Counted from the stretch's first letter, positions 1 to 9,300 are shown. The stretch: 64,000 nucleotides of DNA from Planctomycetota bacterium (GCA_019636195.1 JAHBYA010000004.1:124001-188000); one strand, 5' to 3'. Made by a program: numbers and translations. The notes: generated by a model not told the origin, from the sequence alone.

Positions 1-2
1 GC

Positions 3-1817
3 ACAACGTTTGAAGACACGCGCGGGTGGCTCAAAATGCTCGAGGGCCAGAACGTCTTCAAAGCCAACCCGTTGATCGTCAACAAACTGCGCGAAGAAGG
101 CTGGCTGCTGCACGACGAGCCCGTGCACCACAGCTACCCGCACTGCTGGCGCACGCACACGCCGGTGATCTTTCGCGCCACCGAGCAATGGTTTGTGCAG
201 GTCGATCACGTTGACCCGGACAAGACACTCAACCCGCAGGCCAAGACGCTGCGCCAGCGCCTGCTTGATGAAATCGCCGCGTCGCGCTGGTTTCCGGCCT
301 GGGGCCAGAAGCGCATCAGCAGCATGGTCGAAAACCGGCCTGACTGGTGCGTTTCGCGCCAGCGTTACTGGGGCATCCCGATCCCGGCCTTTGCCGACGC
401 GCACGGGCAGGTGGTGTGCGACCCCGAATTGCTCGATCACGTGATCGCGCTGGTTGAAAAGCACGGCAGCAACGTCTGGTTCGATGACGCCAACTGGCCG
501 GTTGAAAAGCTGCTGCCTGAAAAACTGCGCGGCCGCAAGCTGACGAAGCTGACGGACATCTTCGACGTCTGGTTCGAAGCCGGCTCGTCCTTTCAAGCCG
601 TCATGCGCGCCGATCCTGAGCTTGCCGGCAAGGGGCTGGCCGAAGGCAACCGCGCGCCACACGCGGCCATGTACCTTGAAGGCGACGACCAGCACCGCGG
701 CTGGTTTCAGGTCAGCCTGATCCTGAGCGTCGCGACAACCGGCGTGTCGCCCTTCCGCGACTGCTTGACCAGCGCCTTCGTCGTTGACGAAAAAGGCGAA
801 AAGGGCAGCAAGAGCAAGGGCAACATCTGGGCCATCGACAAGGGCGTGAAGGATCTCGGCGCTGACCTGATCCGGCTGTACTTCGCCAGCATGAACACCA
901 GCGAGCCGATCCCGGTCACGTACAAGCTGATCCAGAACCACGGCGAAACATACCGCAAGCTGCGCAACACCTGGCGCGGCCTGGTCGGCAACCTGTTCGA
1001 CTTTGACCCCGCGCGCCACATGCTGCCGCGCAACGAGCTGCTGCCCATCGACCAGTGGGCCCTGTCGCAGTGCGCAGCCACAGTCGAGGCCGTCACCGCC
1101 GCCTGGGAACGCTACGAGTTTCACGTGGCCATGCGCGCGCTGCACGACTTCGCCAACGTCACCCTAAGCGCGCAGTACATGGACCTGCGCAAAGACAGCC
1201 TGTACTGCGACGCCGCGACCAGCAAGCAGCGCCGCAGCGCGCAGACGGCGTACTGGGTTATCGCCGACACCCTGACGCGCCTGCTGGCGCCGGTGCTGGC
1301 ACACACGGTCGAAGACATGTGGCAGCACCTGCCCGGCAAAGACCGGCCCGCAAGCGCGCACCTTGCCCACTGGCCAACGCTGCAAGGCTGGCTGCATCGC
1401 GAACCAGCATTGGACGAGCGCTTTGAGCTGCTGCTGAAGCTGAAGGCCGAGACTGACCGCGTGCTCGACCGCCTGCGCAAAGAAAAAAAGGTCGGCAAGG
1501 GCTACGACACGGCGGTAAGCCTGGGGGCCAACGCCGAAGGGCTTGAGTGGCTGGGCAAGCTCGGCACGCCCGAGCATCTGACGAGTCTATTGCCGGAAAT
1601 GCTGAACGTGAGCGCCGTGGGGTTTGACCCGTCCACCGACCACGCGGCGTTGCAGGGGTACGAGCCCGCCGCCGACATCCGCGGCTTGTGGCTGAAGGTG
1701 ACCGAAAGCGCCGAGCAGGACTGCGTAAGGTGCTTCCGCCGCACCGGCGACGTGGGCCGTATCACCGCCCACCCCCACCTGTGCACCCGCTGCGCAAGCG
1801 TGGTGGAAGGCACCTGA
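3..1817 (+). CDS. ileS: Isoleucyl-tRNA synthetase, 3' part (5' end outside window)
   Basis: Charges tRNA-Ile with isoleucine in the cytoplasm. The frame is open from base 3, so the N-terminus with the HIGH motif and most of the editing domain lies upstream. Seen here: the class-I block CVSRQRYWGIPIP, the tRNA-binding helical domain, and a C-terminal zinc finger with two CxxC pairs (CVRC and CTRC) as in bacterial IleRS. The second ATP-binding signature reads KGSKS where the family normally has KMSKS, so a glycine replaces the methionine. The reading frame is otherwise intact. An 11-bp hairpin follows the stop. Identity is very secure; only the 5' extent is unknown. Confidence 0.96.
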   Translation, partial: TTFEDTRGWLKMLEGQNVFKANPLIVNKLREEGWLLHDEPVHHSYPHCWRTHTPVIFRATEQWFVQVDHVDPDKTLNPQAKTLRQRLLDEIAASRWFPAWGQKRISSMVENRPDWCVSRQRYWGIPIPAFADAHGQVVCDPELLDHVIALVEKHGSNVWFDDANWPVEKLLPEKLRGRKLTKLTDIFDVWFEAGSSFQAVMRADPELAGKGLAEGNRAPHAAMYLEGDDQHRGWFQVSLILSVATTGVSPFRDCLTSAFVVDEKGEKGSKSKGNIWAIDKGVKDLGADLIRLYFASMNTSEPIPVTYKLIQNHGETYRKLRNTWRGLVGNLFDFDPARHMLPRNELLPIDQWALSQCAATVEAVTAAWERYEFHVAMRALHDFANVTLSAQYMDLRKDSLYCDAATSKQRRSAQTAYWVIADTLTRLLAPVLAHTVEDMWQHLPGKDRPASAHLAHWPTLQGWLHREPALDERFELLLKLKAETDRVLDRLRKEKKVGKGYDTAVSLGANAEGLEWLGKLGTPEHLTSLLPEMLNVSAVGFDPSTDHAALQGYEPAADIRGLWLKVTESAEQDCVRCFRRTGDVGRITAHPHLCTRCASVVEGT

Positions 1818-1825
1818 TTGCGTGT

Positions 1826-1857
1826 TGCCGGCCCGGCAGCCATGACCCGGGCCGGCA
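1826..1857 (+). terminator. Hairpin after ileS, possible terminator
   Basis: An 11-bp perfect GC-rich stem (1826-1836 with 1847-1857) encloses a 10-nt loop and starts 9 nt after the ileS stop. There is no T-run, so it may be a weak or factor-assisted terminator that separates ileS from purN. Confidence 0.4.
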
Positions 1858-1942
1858 CCATGCCTGAACTTTCCCCAAACCTTCCCTGCTGGACGCGCGC
1901 CGCCTGCGGTGTATCTTTACCCTCAAGGCACGAGGTCAAGCC

Positions 1943-2587
1943 ATGCGCAAGAAGGTTCGCGGCGTCATCCTTATCTCCGGCTCAGGCTCCACCATGGAGA
2001 ACCTGCTGGTCAAGGCCGCGCAGGGCGCATGCCTGCTTGAGCCCACCGCCGTCATTGCCAGCAAAACCGGCATTCCCGGCATCCTCAAAGCCCAGCAGCA
2101 CGGCGTGCCGGTGCACGTTGTCAACCGCAAAGACTTCACCGACGCCGTGGCCTTTTCGCGCCAGATTTTCAAGCACGTGCAGGACCTGCGGCCTGATGTG
2201 GTGTTGCTGGCGGGCTTTCTCAGCTATCTGCACCTGCCCGCGGTTTACAAGGGCCGCGTGCTGAACATTCACCCGTCGCTGCTGCCCAAGTTCGGCGGCA
2301 AGGGCATGTACGGCATTAAAGTCCATCAAGCCGTGCTCAAAGCCGGCGAAAAAGAAACCGGGTGCAGCGTCCACTATGTGGACGAAGAGTACGACCACGG
2401 GCCGATTATCCTGCAACGCAAGGTCGATGTGCTGCCCGACGACACCCCCGAAACGCTGCAAGCCCGCGTCATGGAAGCCGAGTGCGAAGCCTACCCCGAG
2501 GCGGTAAACCTGTACGCCGAAAAGAGGCTTCTTCAAGTAGCCCAAAGCGTCCGAATCCTGCCCATCAAAGCCGGCGCCGTGGACTAA
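1943..2587 (+). CDS. purN: Phosphoribosylglycinamide formyltransferase (GART)
   Basis: Transfers a formyl group from 10-formyl-tetrahydrofolate to GAR in de novo purine synthesis. The protein has 214 residues, the normal PurN size. It shows the glycine-rich start ILISGSGSTMENLL, the catalytic block LNIHPSLLPKFGGKGMYG (Asn and His) and the later catalytic Asp in YVDEEYDHGPII. A GAGG lies about 10 nt before the ATG. The gene stands between ileS and a transporter and no other pur gene is in the window. The family is certain. A minor oddity is the Ser-for-Thr change in the phosphate loop. Confidence 0.95.
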   Translation: MRKKVRGVILISGSGSTMENLLVKAAQGACLLEPTAVIASKTGIPGILKAQQHGVPVHVVNRKDFTDAVAFSRQIFKHVQDLRPDVVLLAGFLSYLHLPAVYKGRVLNIHPSLLPKFGGKGMYGIKVHQAVLKAGEKETGCSVHYVDEEYDHGPIILQRKVDVLPDDTPETLQARVMEAECEAYPEAVNLYAEKRLLQVAQSVRILPIKAGAVD

Positions 2588-2614
2588 CCGAAACACACAA
2601 ACCAGAACTCCCTA

Positions 2615-3316
2615 ATGCGTCCGTTGACGCCCAACCTTGAACGCCACCGCACACAAAGAGTCGGATGGCTGCGTGCCTCCGTGCTGGGCGCCAACGACGG
2701 CATCGTATCAACCGCAAGCCTGATTCTCGGCGTTGCCGCCGCCGATGCAGGCGTCGGCGCCGTGCTGATTGCGGGTTTGGCGGGCCTGGTCGCGGGCGCG
2801 ATGTCGATGGCAGCCGGCGAATACGTTTCGGTAAGCTCGCAGTCCGATGCTGAACGCGCCGACCTGAAGCGTGAAAGCAAAGAACTCGCGGCCAACCCCG
2901 AGTTTGAGACCAAAGAGTTGGCAAGCATCTACCAGAAACGCGGCTTGGGGCCCGACCTTGCCCTGCAGGTCGCGAAGTCGCTTATGGCGCACGATGCGCT
3001 CAGCGCTCACGCCCGCGACGAATTGGGTATTTCCAACATCACCAAGTCACGGCCGATCCAGGCGGCACTGGCTTCCGCTGCTGCATTCGCGATCGGCGCG
3101 GCATTGCCGCTAACCCTGGTGCTGGTGGTGCCGGAGGCAGTCTTGATCGTGACCGTGGCCGGTGCTTCGTTACTGTTTTTGATCGGCTTGGGCTCATTGG
3201 CTGCGTTGACAGGCGGGGCCAGCGTGCGGCGCGGCGCAGTGAGGGTCGGGTTCTGGGGAGCACTGGCGATGGGCCTGACGGCCCTGATCGGCAAACTCTT
3301 CGGGACGGTGGTCTGA
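2615..3316 (+). CDS. VIT1/CCC1-family iron/manganese transporter
   Basis: Integral membrane protein of 233 residues that probably moves Fe2+ or Mn2+ across the inner membrane. The N-terminus carries the family signature LGANDGIVSTASLILG, followed by a helix with the conserved AGAMSMAAGEYVSVSSQ segment. A cytosolic helical insert (about residues 75-130, rich in Glu and Lys) follows, then three C-terminal membrane helices. This order matches the bacterial members of the nodulin-21/VIT family. It starts 27 nt after purN and may be cotranscribed with it. Direction and ion specificity cannot be read from the sequence. Confidence 0.9.
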   Translation: MRPLTPNLERHRTQRVGWLRASVLGANDGIVSTASLILGVAAADAGVGAVLIAGLAGLVAGAMSMAAGEYVSVSSQSDAERADLKRESKELAANPEFETKELASIYQKRGLGPDLALQVAKSLMAHDALSAHARDELGISNITKSRPIQAALASAAAFAIGAALPLTLVLVVPEAVLIVTVAGASLLFLIGLGSLAALTGGASVRRGAVRVGFWGALAMGLTALIGKLFGTVV

Positions 3317-3406
3317 CCCCGAATCCTGAGGAAGTTTGGCTGAAATCCGGAACCTGCCGGGTGGCTTTAGCGTCCTACGCGAGCCACACCAACCATGGAG
3401 CCTGCC

Positions 3407-5770
3407 ATGATTACACGTAAGTCTATGCTGCTGCTGGGGTTGCTTGCGGTGCTTTCGGGCAGTCTGGCCGCCCAGGGCATTGTGGTTGACCGCCGCATTG
3501 AACCCGACCGCGTGCGCCCTCGCCCGCGGCCCGTGCCGACCACCCAGCCCATTGAAGTCCGCAGCCACACCGTCGAGACCACGGTCGATAATCAGGGCGC
3601 GACCACCAAGATCACGCAGGTCTTCTACAACCCGAACAACTGGCAGCTTGAGGGCGAGTACATGTTCCCCCTGCCTGTTGAAGCCGCCATCAACGACTTC
3701 CAGATGACCATGAACGGCGCCATGGTGAAAGGCGAGCTGCTGCCCGCCGACAAGGCCCGCCACATCTACGAAGACACCGTGCGCCGCATGATCGACCCCG
3801 GCTTGCTTGAGTACGCCGGGCGCGGGTTGTTCAAGGCGCGCGTGTTCCCGATCCTGCCCAACGACACCATCACAATCACCTTCACGTACACCGAGCTGCT
3901 GCCCTACGACAGCGGCCTTGTGCGCTTTGCCTACCCGTTGCGCACGCACCACTTCTGCCCCACTGCGCCGCAGAGCACCAGCGTCAAGCTGACCCTGCGC
4001 AGCGAGCAAGCCCTGCGCACCATCTACTCGCCGACCCACAGCGTTGAAGTCATCCGCAAGGGCGACAACGAAGCCGTCATCGGCTTTGAACTGAAAGGCG
4101 CCCAGACCGGAAGCGACTTTGAACTGTTCTACGGATTCGCAGAAGGCGCGCTGGCGGCCAACGTCATGGGCTACCGCGAAGGCGCCGAAAACGGCTACTT
4201 TCTGGCATTGCTCACGCCGAAGGTGAAACTCGCCACTGATGAAATCCTGCCCAAGGACGTGATCGTGGTGCTGGATACCAGCGGCAGCATGCTGGACGAC
4301 GGCAAGATTGACCAGGCGCGCAAAGCCGTGAAGTTCTGCGTGAACTCCCTGAACGAGAAAGACCGCTTTGCGATCGTCACCTTCAGCACCGAGGCCCGCA
4401 AGCTGCATGAAAGGCTGACCGAGGCCAACAAAGAAGCGCGCGACGCCGCGTTGGCGCGCATTGACAAGCTTGAAGCCGCGGGCGGCACCAACATCGACAG
4501 CGCTTTGCGCAGCGCCTTTGAGCTGGCGGGCACTGACACCTCACGCCCGTGCTACGTGCTGTTCATGACCGACGGTTTGCCCACGATGGGTGAGCTGACC
4601 GATGTGCGCGCGCTGGCCAAAATGACCCGCGAAAAGCGCCCCAGCCACGTGCGCCTTTTCAGCTTCGGCGTGGGCTTTGACGTCAACACCTGGCTGCTTG
4701 ACACACTGGCCGAAGAGGGCAAGGGCCAGCGCGAATACATCAAGCCCAGAGAAGATATGGAGGTGAAGGTCAGCAATTTCGCCGCCAAGATCGCCAGCCC
4801 GGTGCTGAGCGACGTCAAGCTGCGCATCGATGGCGCGGAGATTCACGACCTGCACCCGCAGGTGCCGGGCGACGTGTTTGCGGGCACGCAGCTTTCGGTG
4901 CTGGGCCGCTTCGAAAAGCCGGGCAAGCACCAGCTGGTGCTTGAAGGCATGGTCGGCGGCGTTAAGCGCGCCTACGAATACACCATCGAGTTCAAGGCAA
5001 GCGACACCGGCAAGTCATGGCTGCCCCGCATGTGGGCAGTGCGCCGCGTCGGCTACCTGATGGATCAGCTCAATCTCAAGGGCCAGAATAAAGAAGTCGT
5101 GGACGAGATTGTCCGCCTTGGCACCAAGTTCGGCATTGTCACGCCCTACACCAGCTTCCTCGTGGTCGAAGACACCCCGCCGCCCCGCCCAGGCCAGCCC
5201 CTGCCGCAGGATCGTCCGCGCGGCGGCCGTGCGGTCGGTGAAGGTGGTGGCGCCGGCGGCGGGCCTGCCGCGCCGGGCGCCCAGACCGGGGAAGACGCGG
5301 TGTCACGCAGCAAAGCTAACTCAGAGCGCCGCGACGCCGACGCCGCTGACAGCGCCAACGCCTCAGAAAAGGAAGAAGCGAACGCAGTGGCCCGCCGCGC
5401 CCGCGGCCAGGGCTACGCATCACGCGTGGACAAACGCAAAGAAGACTTGAAGAAGAAGGGCATGGACGACGAGTCCGCAGCCAAGGAGGCAAGCAACGTC
5501 GTCAAGACCATCGGTACGCGCACCTTTGTGTGGTCGGACGGCATCTGGCTTGAAAGCGACCTGACCAACGGCGAGCTGATCGGCGCTGACACAGTTGAGT
5601 ACATGAGCGAAGAGTGGTTCGAACTCAGCCGCGGCAACGACAACGTTGCAAAGATCCTCGCGCTCGGAACCGAGGTGGTGCTGCGCGTGGGCAAGAAGGC
5701 TGTGCGCGTGGTCGATAACAGCGGCAAAGCCGAAGAGGAAGAAAAGAAAGAAGACGGCCAGAAGGGGTAG
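3407..5770 (+). CDS. Secreted VIT-domain and vWA-domain protein
   Basis: A 787-residue protein with a Sec signal peptide (MITRKSMLLLGLLAVLSG, cleavage after Ala-Gln region). Residues about 40-170 form a vault inter-alpha-trypsin (VIT) domain, containing the block ALLEGEYMFPLP-like WQLEGEYMFPLP. Residues about 275-450 form a von Willebrand A domain with an intact metal site (DTSGS, then a Thr loop and MTDGLP). The C-terminal third is a Gly/Pro- and charge-rich linker ending in a small conserved-looking block GTRTFVWSDGIWLES. The start at 3407 is chosen over 3395 because GGAG lies 6 nt before it and the signal peptide begins there. Family members are surface-associated; the ligand is unknown. 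Confidence 0.85.
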   Translation: MITRKSMLLLGLLAVLSGSLAAQGIVVDRRIEPDRVRPRPRPVPTTQPIEVRSHTVETTVDNQGATTKITQVFYNPNNWQLEGEYMFPLPVEAAINDFQMTMNGAMVKGELLPADKARHIYEDTVRRMIDPGLLEYAGRGLFKARVFPILPNDTITITFTYTELLPYDSGLVRFAYPLRTHHFCPTAPQSTSVKLTLRSEQALRTIYSPTHSVEVIRKGDNEAVIGFELKGAQTGSDFELFYGFAEGALAANVMGYREGAENGYFLALLTPKVKLATDEILPKDVIVVLDTSGSMLDDGKIDQARKAVKFCVNSLNEKDRFAIVTFSTEARKLHERLTEANKEARDAALARIDKLEAAGGTNIDSALRSAFELAGTDTSRPCYVLFMTDGLPTMGELTDVRALAKMTREKRPSHVRLFSFGVGFDVNTWLLDTLAEEGKGQREYIKPREDMEVKVSNFAAKIASPVLSDVKLRIDGAEIHDLHPQVPGDVFAGTQLSVLGRFEKPGKHQLVLEGMVGGVKRAYEYTIEFKASDTGKSWLPRMWAVRRVGYLMDQLNLKGQNKEVVDEIVRLGTKFGIVTPYTSFLVVEDTPPPRPGQPLPQDRPRGGRAVGEGGGAGGGPAAPGAQTGEDAVSRSKANSERRDADAADSANASEKEEANAVARRARGQGYASRVDKRKEDLKKKGMDDESAAKEASNVVKTIGTRTFVWSDGIWLESDLTNGELIGADTVEYMSEEWFELSRGNDNVAKILALGTEVVLRVGKKAVRVVDNSGKAEEEEKKEDGQKG

Positions 5771-5790
5771 CAGCGCCCTTGAGATTGCAA

Positions 5791-5820
5791 CAAGGCCGGG
5801 GACGCTGGTCCCCGGCCTTG
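5791..5820 (+). terminator. Hairpin terminator after the VIT/vWA gene
   Basis: A perfect 13-bp stem (5791-5803 with 5808-5820) closes a 4-nt loop and begins 21 nt after the stop codon. The following bases are T-containing but do not form a clean U-run. Confidence 0.55.
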
Positions 5821-6017
5821 TCATTCATGCGGCACCTCGGTTGCCGCACCTGGCACTTCGCAGCCGATGCGGGAATCTGGTACACTGCGTATCCCCGCAA
5901 ACGGTAAGGCATCAGGGCCGAAACACTGGCTGACAGGCGATGGCGGCGTCTTAAGTGCAAGTCAGAGGGTGCGCAAACTGCACCCGACCGCTAGTATTAT
6001 GCAGCACAGGAGTGGCA

Positions 6018-6884
6018 TTGAAGTCATTCACGCTTGACTGGAAGGGCTGGTGGCTGCTGCGCACGCCGCTATCGAATGTGCCGGAACTGGGCGCAAAGGC
6101 GGCTGTGTATGCGGTCATGGCCGCCAAGCTCAAGAAGGTCGGAAACGGCGTCGGCAGCAGCGGGCGCGAGTGCGTGATGTACGGCGTACACAAGGGCGAT
6201 ATCAGCGTCCACGACCACCTGGAAAAGCTGCAAAAGATGTCGCTGGGTGTCTTTGCGCTCAACCGCTGCAAGGAAATCCGCAAGAGCCCCATCGTGTATG
6301 CGGCGCCGGTGCCGGACGACATTGACCTGGGCGAACTGGCGGCAATTCTGGCCCTGCTGTACGAGGCCACCCCGCACGCGCCCCAGCACCACGCAATGCC
6401 CAAGCCCTACAAGGGGTCGCCAATCCACGTCAAGAACATGGGCAAGAACCCCGGTCTGCCCGAGGAGATTTTCCGGGGCGTCGGGGCCGCCGTCACCCAC
6501 GACGGCGACGCCACCGTCGATGGCGACGCCGAAGCCGACGCCGCGATGGCCCAGGCCATCAGCGCCGAGGCAGCCATCACGCGCCGCATGACCCCCGAAG
6601 AAATGGAGTTGCGCGGCATCGCCACCGAGAAGGTCGCCAAGCCGCCAGTCCAGTTGCCGACCGAGAAGATCGAGAAGCCTCCCAAGCTGGTTGAGACCGC
6701 AAAGCTTGAGAAAGAGGACATCGCCCACGGGCTGGCCACGGAAAAGGTGGACAAGCCGCAGGTGCCCTCTGAAGGCCACCATAAGACCGAGTTTGTGCCC
6801 AAGCCGGACGACCTGCCGCAATCACGCCCGGTTGAAGAAGATGAGCCAAGCGTGCTCGGCGAAACGGGCCGCGACGCGTCATAA
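6018..6884 (+). CDS. Hypothetical protein with charged TEK-repeat tail
   Basis: I do not recognise this 288-residue protein. The start chosen is a TTG with AGGAG 5 nt upstream; a GTG at 5955 is in frame but lacks such a site. The first about 150 residues form a compact domain with VYAVM, VMYGVHKG and a later GKNPG motif, faintly recalling the spacing of a GIY-YIG nuclease core, but key residues cannot be assigned. From about residue 185 the chain becomes acidic (Asp/Ala), then a degenerate repeat based on ATEKVxKPP occurs about four times, and the end is acidic. It is followed 105 nt later by a FlgM-like gene. No signal peptide or membrane helix is visible. A cytosolic role is likely, but its nature is unknown. 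Confidence 0.6.
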   Translation: MKSFTLDWKGWWLLRTPLSNVPELGAKAAVYAVMAAKLKKVGNGVGSSGRECVMYGVHKGDISVHDHLEKLQKMSLGVFALNRCKEIRKSPIVYAAPVPDDIDLGELAAILALLYEATPHAPQHHAMPKPYKGSPIHVKNMGKNPGLPEEIFRGVGAAVTHDGDATVDGDAEADAAMAQAISAEAAITRRMTPEEMELRGIATEKVAKPPVQLPTEKIEKPPKLVETAKLEKEDIAHGLATEKVDKPQVPSEGHHKTEFVPKPDDLPQSRPVEEDEPSVLGETGRDAS

Positions 6885-6989
6885 CCTGCCTGCCCGCGAC
6901 GGGTTGCAGCGCTGCCCCAAGATTTTGTTCAGAATTCCCTAAAGCCAAACCGCCGGACTGTCGATATCCGAACAGGAGCGAGTGCATCC

Positions 6990-7268
6990 ATGACCGAACG
7001 AAACGGACCAACCGATTCATACACCACTGAACGCGTGCAGCGCATCCGGCCCAGCCAGCGCATGAAGCGCGCCGAAACCAACGTCTATGCCGCCCCGCCG
7101 CGCGCCGAAGTGTCGGCACAGGCCAGGTTCGCGAAGGCGGCCCGCGAAATCCCGGCTGTGCGGATGGACAGGGTGGACGCCCTGCGCGAGAAATTGAACG
7201 CTGCGGGCTATGACCTTGACGCTGAATTCAAGGCCGCCATGCAGATCCTGATCGACGAAGCGCTGTAA
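6990..7268 (+). CDS. Small protein resembling FlgM C-terminus
   Basis: A 92-residue, very hydrophilic protein with AGGAG 11 nt before its ATG. The N-terminal half is polar and probably disordered. The C-terminal 38 residues (RMDRVDALREKLNAAGYDLD and onward) match the spacing of the sigma-28-binding end of FlgM: a helix, a Gly-Tyr turn, Asp, and a final helix. If that is real it would be an anti-sigma-28 factor, but no flagellar gene is in the window, and other small helical proteins share this pattern. It ends at a strong bidirectional terminator. Confidence 0.6.
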   Translation: MTERNGPTDSYTTERVQRIRPSQRMKRAETNVYAAPPRAEVSAQARFAKAAREIPAVRMDRVDALREKLNAAGYDLDAEFKAAMQILIDEAL

Positions 7269-7290
7269 GGCGCACGACCCTCCCCCACCG

Positions 7291-7322
7291 CGCCCGGCCC
7301 CGCGCCGGGCGTTTTGGTTTTT
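7291..7322. terminator. Intrinsic terminator between convergent genes
   Basis: An 8-bp GC stem (7291-7298 with 7304-7311) is followed by TTTTGGTTTTT on the + strand. It lies between the FlgM-like gene (+) and the UbiD gene (-) and serves mainly the + strand. Confidence 0.75.
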
Positions 7323-7331
7323 CAAGCCCCT

Positions 7332-9242
7332 TTACTCCGGCATGGTGATGCCTTTGGCCTGCAACAGCTCGCGGGCGCGGGCCAGCACTTCGGGTGGGTG
7401 CAGCTGCATCTCAGGCCAGTCGCGGTCAAAGCCGTCGCGGCTGTCCTTGCGGGTGGCGTCCACGGCAATGTGTCGCGGGTGGCGCTCAAGAATCCAGCGG
7501 CCGTTGAATTGCCTTGGCGTTTCATCGAACAGCAGGTCGCGCTCGGGGTCGATGTTGGCCAGTGTTGCCCACGCCAGCGCCTCTGCCTTGCCGGGCACAG
7601 CCAGCCCGGCCTGCAGCACGATCAACAGGGGCAGCGGCGCGTCGCCCGCGCGCTTGAAGACTTCGTTGGCGATTTCGCGGGCCTGGTGGCCGCGGGATTT
7701 TTCAATCTCGATGACAAACACGTGCTTGCCCAGTGCCCACGCGCGAGTGTGCTCAATGCCGGCCAGGTCAGGCGTTGCGTGACCGCTGTTCTGCGCGCGG
7801 TGCTCGGACTGCTCGGTAAGGCCTGTGATGCCGCTGCCCTGGCCGGTTGCGCCGGGCTCGCCGGGCATGGGGCGCGTGGCGTCAATGGCGACCTTGCTGC
7901 CGAAGTGCAGGGCGCGGGTGGCGTGGTCCAGCGTTTCGGTGGGACCGAGCACGAACTCGAACTGGCTTGACGCGTCAAGATGCGAAAGCACGTGCGCGGC
8001 CACGGCGGCTTCATTCACGAGCGCAGGCCCGTGCTGGTCGATCACGACAATGACTTTCGTAAACGCCGCCTGGCCCAGGCCCCACACCGCGTGAGCGACC
8101 TTGCGTGCCTGGCCGGGGTAGGCCTTGTGAATCTTGACCAGCATCAGGTTGTGCGCGACGCCCGCGAAAGGCAGGCGATAGTCAATCACTTCGGGGATAG
8201 TCTGCTGCATCAGCGGCAGAAACAGGCGCTCAATGGCCCGCGTGATCCATGCGTCTTCCTGCGGCGGCGGGCCGACGACGGTCGCGAAGTACGTCGGCTT
8301 GCGGCGGCGCGTGATCGCGCTGACGTGAAACACCGGGTAGTCGTCGGCCAGTGAGTAAAAGCCGGTGTGGTCGCCGAAGGGGCCTTCGCGGCGGCGCTCG
8401 TTGATATGTATCCAGCCCTCAATCACGTAGTCGCAGCTTGCGGGCACGTGCTGCGGAATCGTCTCGCAGGGCACCATCGTAACCGGCTTGCCTTGCAGAA
8501 AACCCGCCAGGATCATCTCGTCCAGCCCCGGCGGCAGCGGCACGACGGCGGCAAAGGTCAGTGCCGGCTCGCCCCCGATGCAGACCGCGGCGGGCAGCTT
8601 GTCCTGGCCGCGCGCCCTGGCCTGGCGCATGTGCTCGGCAGCGGTGTGGTGCGTGTGGACGTGAAAGCCCGTGGTGCGCGCGTCGTACTGCTGTATGCGA
8701 TACATGCCGCAGTTACGCTTGCCGTCGGCGGGCGACTCCGTGAACACCAGCGGGTAGGTCACAAAGCGGCCGCCGTCCTGCGGCCATGTCTTTAGAATCG
8801 GGATGTCATCAAGGTTGACGGCATCGCCCGTGGTCACGACTTCGCGGCACGGGCCTTTGCGCCCGTACCTGGGAAAGAAGCCCGAAAGTTCCTTCAGCGT
8901 CGGCAGCACTTGCAGCTTTTCAATCAGCGTGCGGCGCGGCGTCTGCAACGTCTCCAGCAGGCCCGAAAGGCGCTTGCGCAGGCCGTCGAACGATTCCACG
9001 CCGCACATCATGGCCAGCCGCCTCTCGCTGCCGAGCGCGTTGATCAGCACCGGGGCGTCGTACTGCCGGTCATTCGCCGTCGGCTTGTGGAACAGCAGGG
9101 CCGGGCCGCCGCCGGGCAGCTTGCTGACGCGGTCTGCAATGCAGGCGATTTCCTGGTCCACGCTGACGGGCTCACGAAACTCGACCAGTTCGCCGGCATC
9201 GCGCAGCGCCTGAATGAACTCGGGAAGGTCGGCGTATGGCAT
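7332..9242 (-). CDS. ubiD: UbiD-family prenylated-FMN-dependent decarboxylase
   Basis: Likely decarboxylates a prenylated aromatic acid in quinone synthesis, using prenyl-FMN. The protein has 636 residues, longer than E. coli UbiD (about 500) but within the long-form range of the family. Seen: the metal/cofactor block NCGMYRIQQYD, the His cluster HVHTHHTAAEHMRQA, and the catalytic region RREGPFGDHTGFYS with the essential acidic residue. The start is set at 9242 (MPYADLPEFIQ); the frame is open further upstream, but that extension would run through a terminator and a tRNA gene. No UbiX partner is visible here. Whether the product is ubiquinone or menaquinone cannot be told, although menaquinone would be usual for this type of organism. 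Confidence 0.88.
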   Translation of the reverse strand: MPYADLPEFIQALRDAGELVEFREPVSVDQEIACIADRVSKLPGGGPALLFHKPTANDRQYDAPVLINALGSERRLAMMCGVESFDGLRKRLSGLLETLQTPRRTLIEKLQVLPTLKELSGFFPRYGRKGPCREVVTTGDAVNLDDIPILKTWPQDGGRFVTYPLVFTESPADGKRNCGMYRIQQYDARTTGFHVHTHHTAAEHMRQARARGQDKLPAAVCIGGEPALTFAAVVPLPPGLDEMILAGFLQGKPVTMVPCETIPQHVPASCDYVIEGWIHINERRREGPFGDHTGFYSLADDYPVFHVSAITRRRKPTYFATVVGPPPQEDAWITRAIERLFLPLMQQTIPEVIDYRLPFAGVAHNLMLVKIHKAYPGQARKVAHAVWGLGQAAFTKVIVVIDQHGPALVNEAAVAAHVLSHLDASSQFEFVLGPTETLDHATRALHFGSKVAIDATRPMPGEPGATGQGSGITGLTEQSEHRAQNSGHATPDLAGIEHTRAWALGKHVFVIEIEKSRGHQAREIANEVFKRAGDAPLPLLIVLQAGLAVPGKAEALAWATLANIDPERDLLFDETPRQFNGRWILERHPRHIAVDATRKDSRDGFDRDWPEMQLHPPEVLARARELLQAKGITMPE

Positions 9243-9300
9243 GACGGGGATGTTTCCATTCCGCCTCGGGCGGTCAACCCGGGCGGGGCGCCCCGGCAAC

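Noticed and set aside
3194..4408. Minus-strand frame of 404 codons opposite the VIT domain
   Set aside because: Composition is that of a shadow frame; the + strand VIT/vWA gene is supported by motifs.
6050..6890. GIY-YIG nuclease assignment for the 288-residue protein
   Set aside because: Only the spacing is suggestive; catalytic Arg and Glu cannot be placed with confidence.
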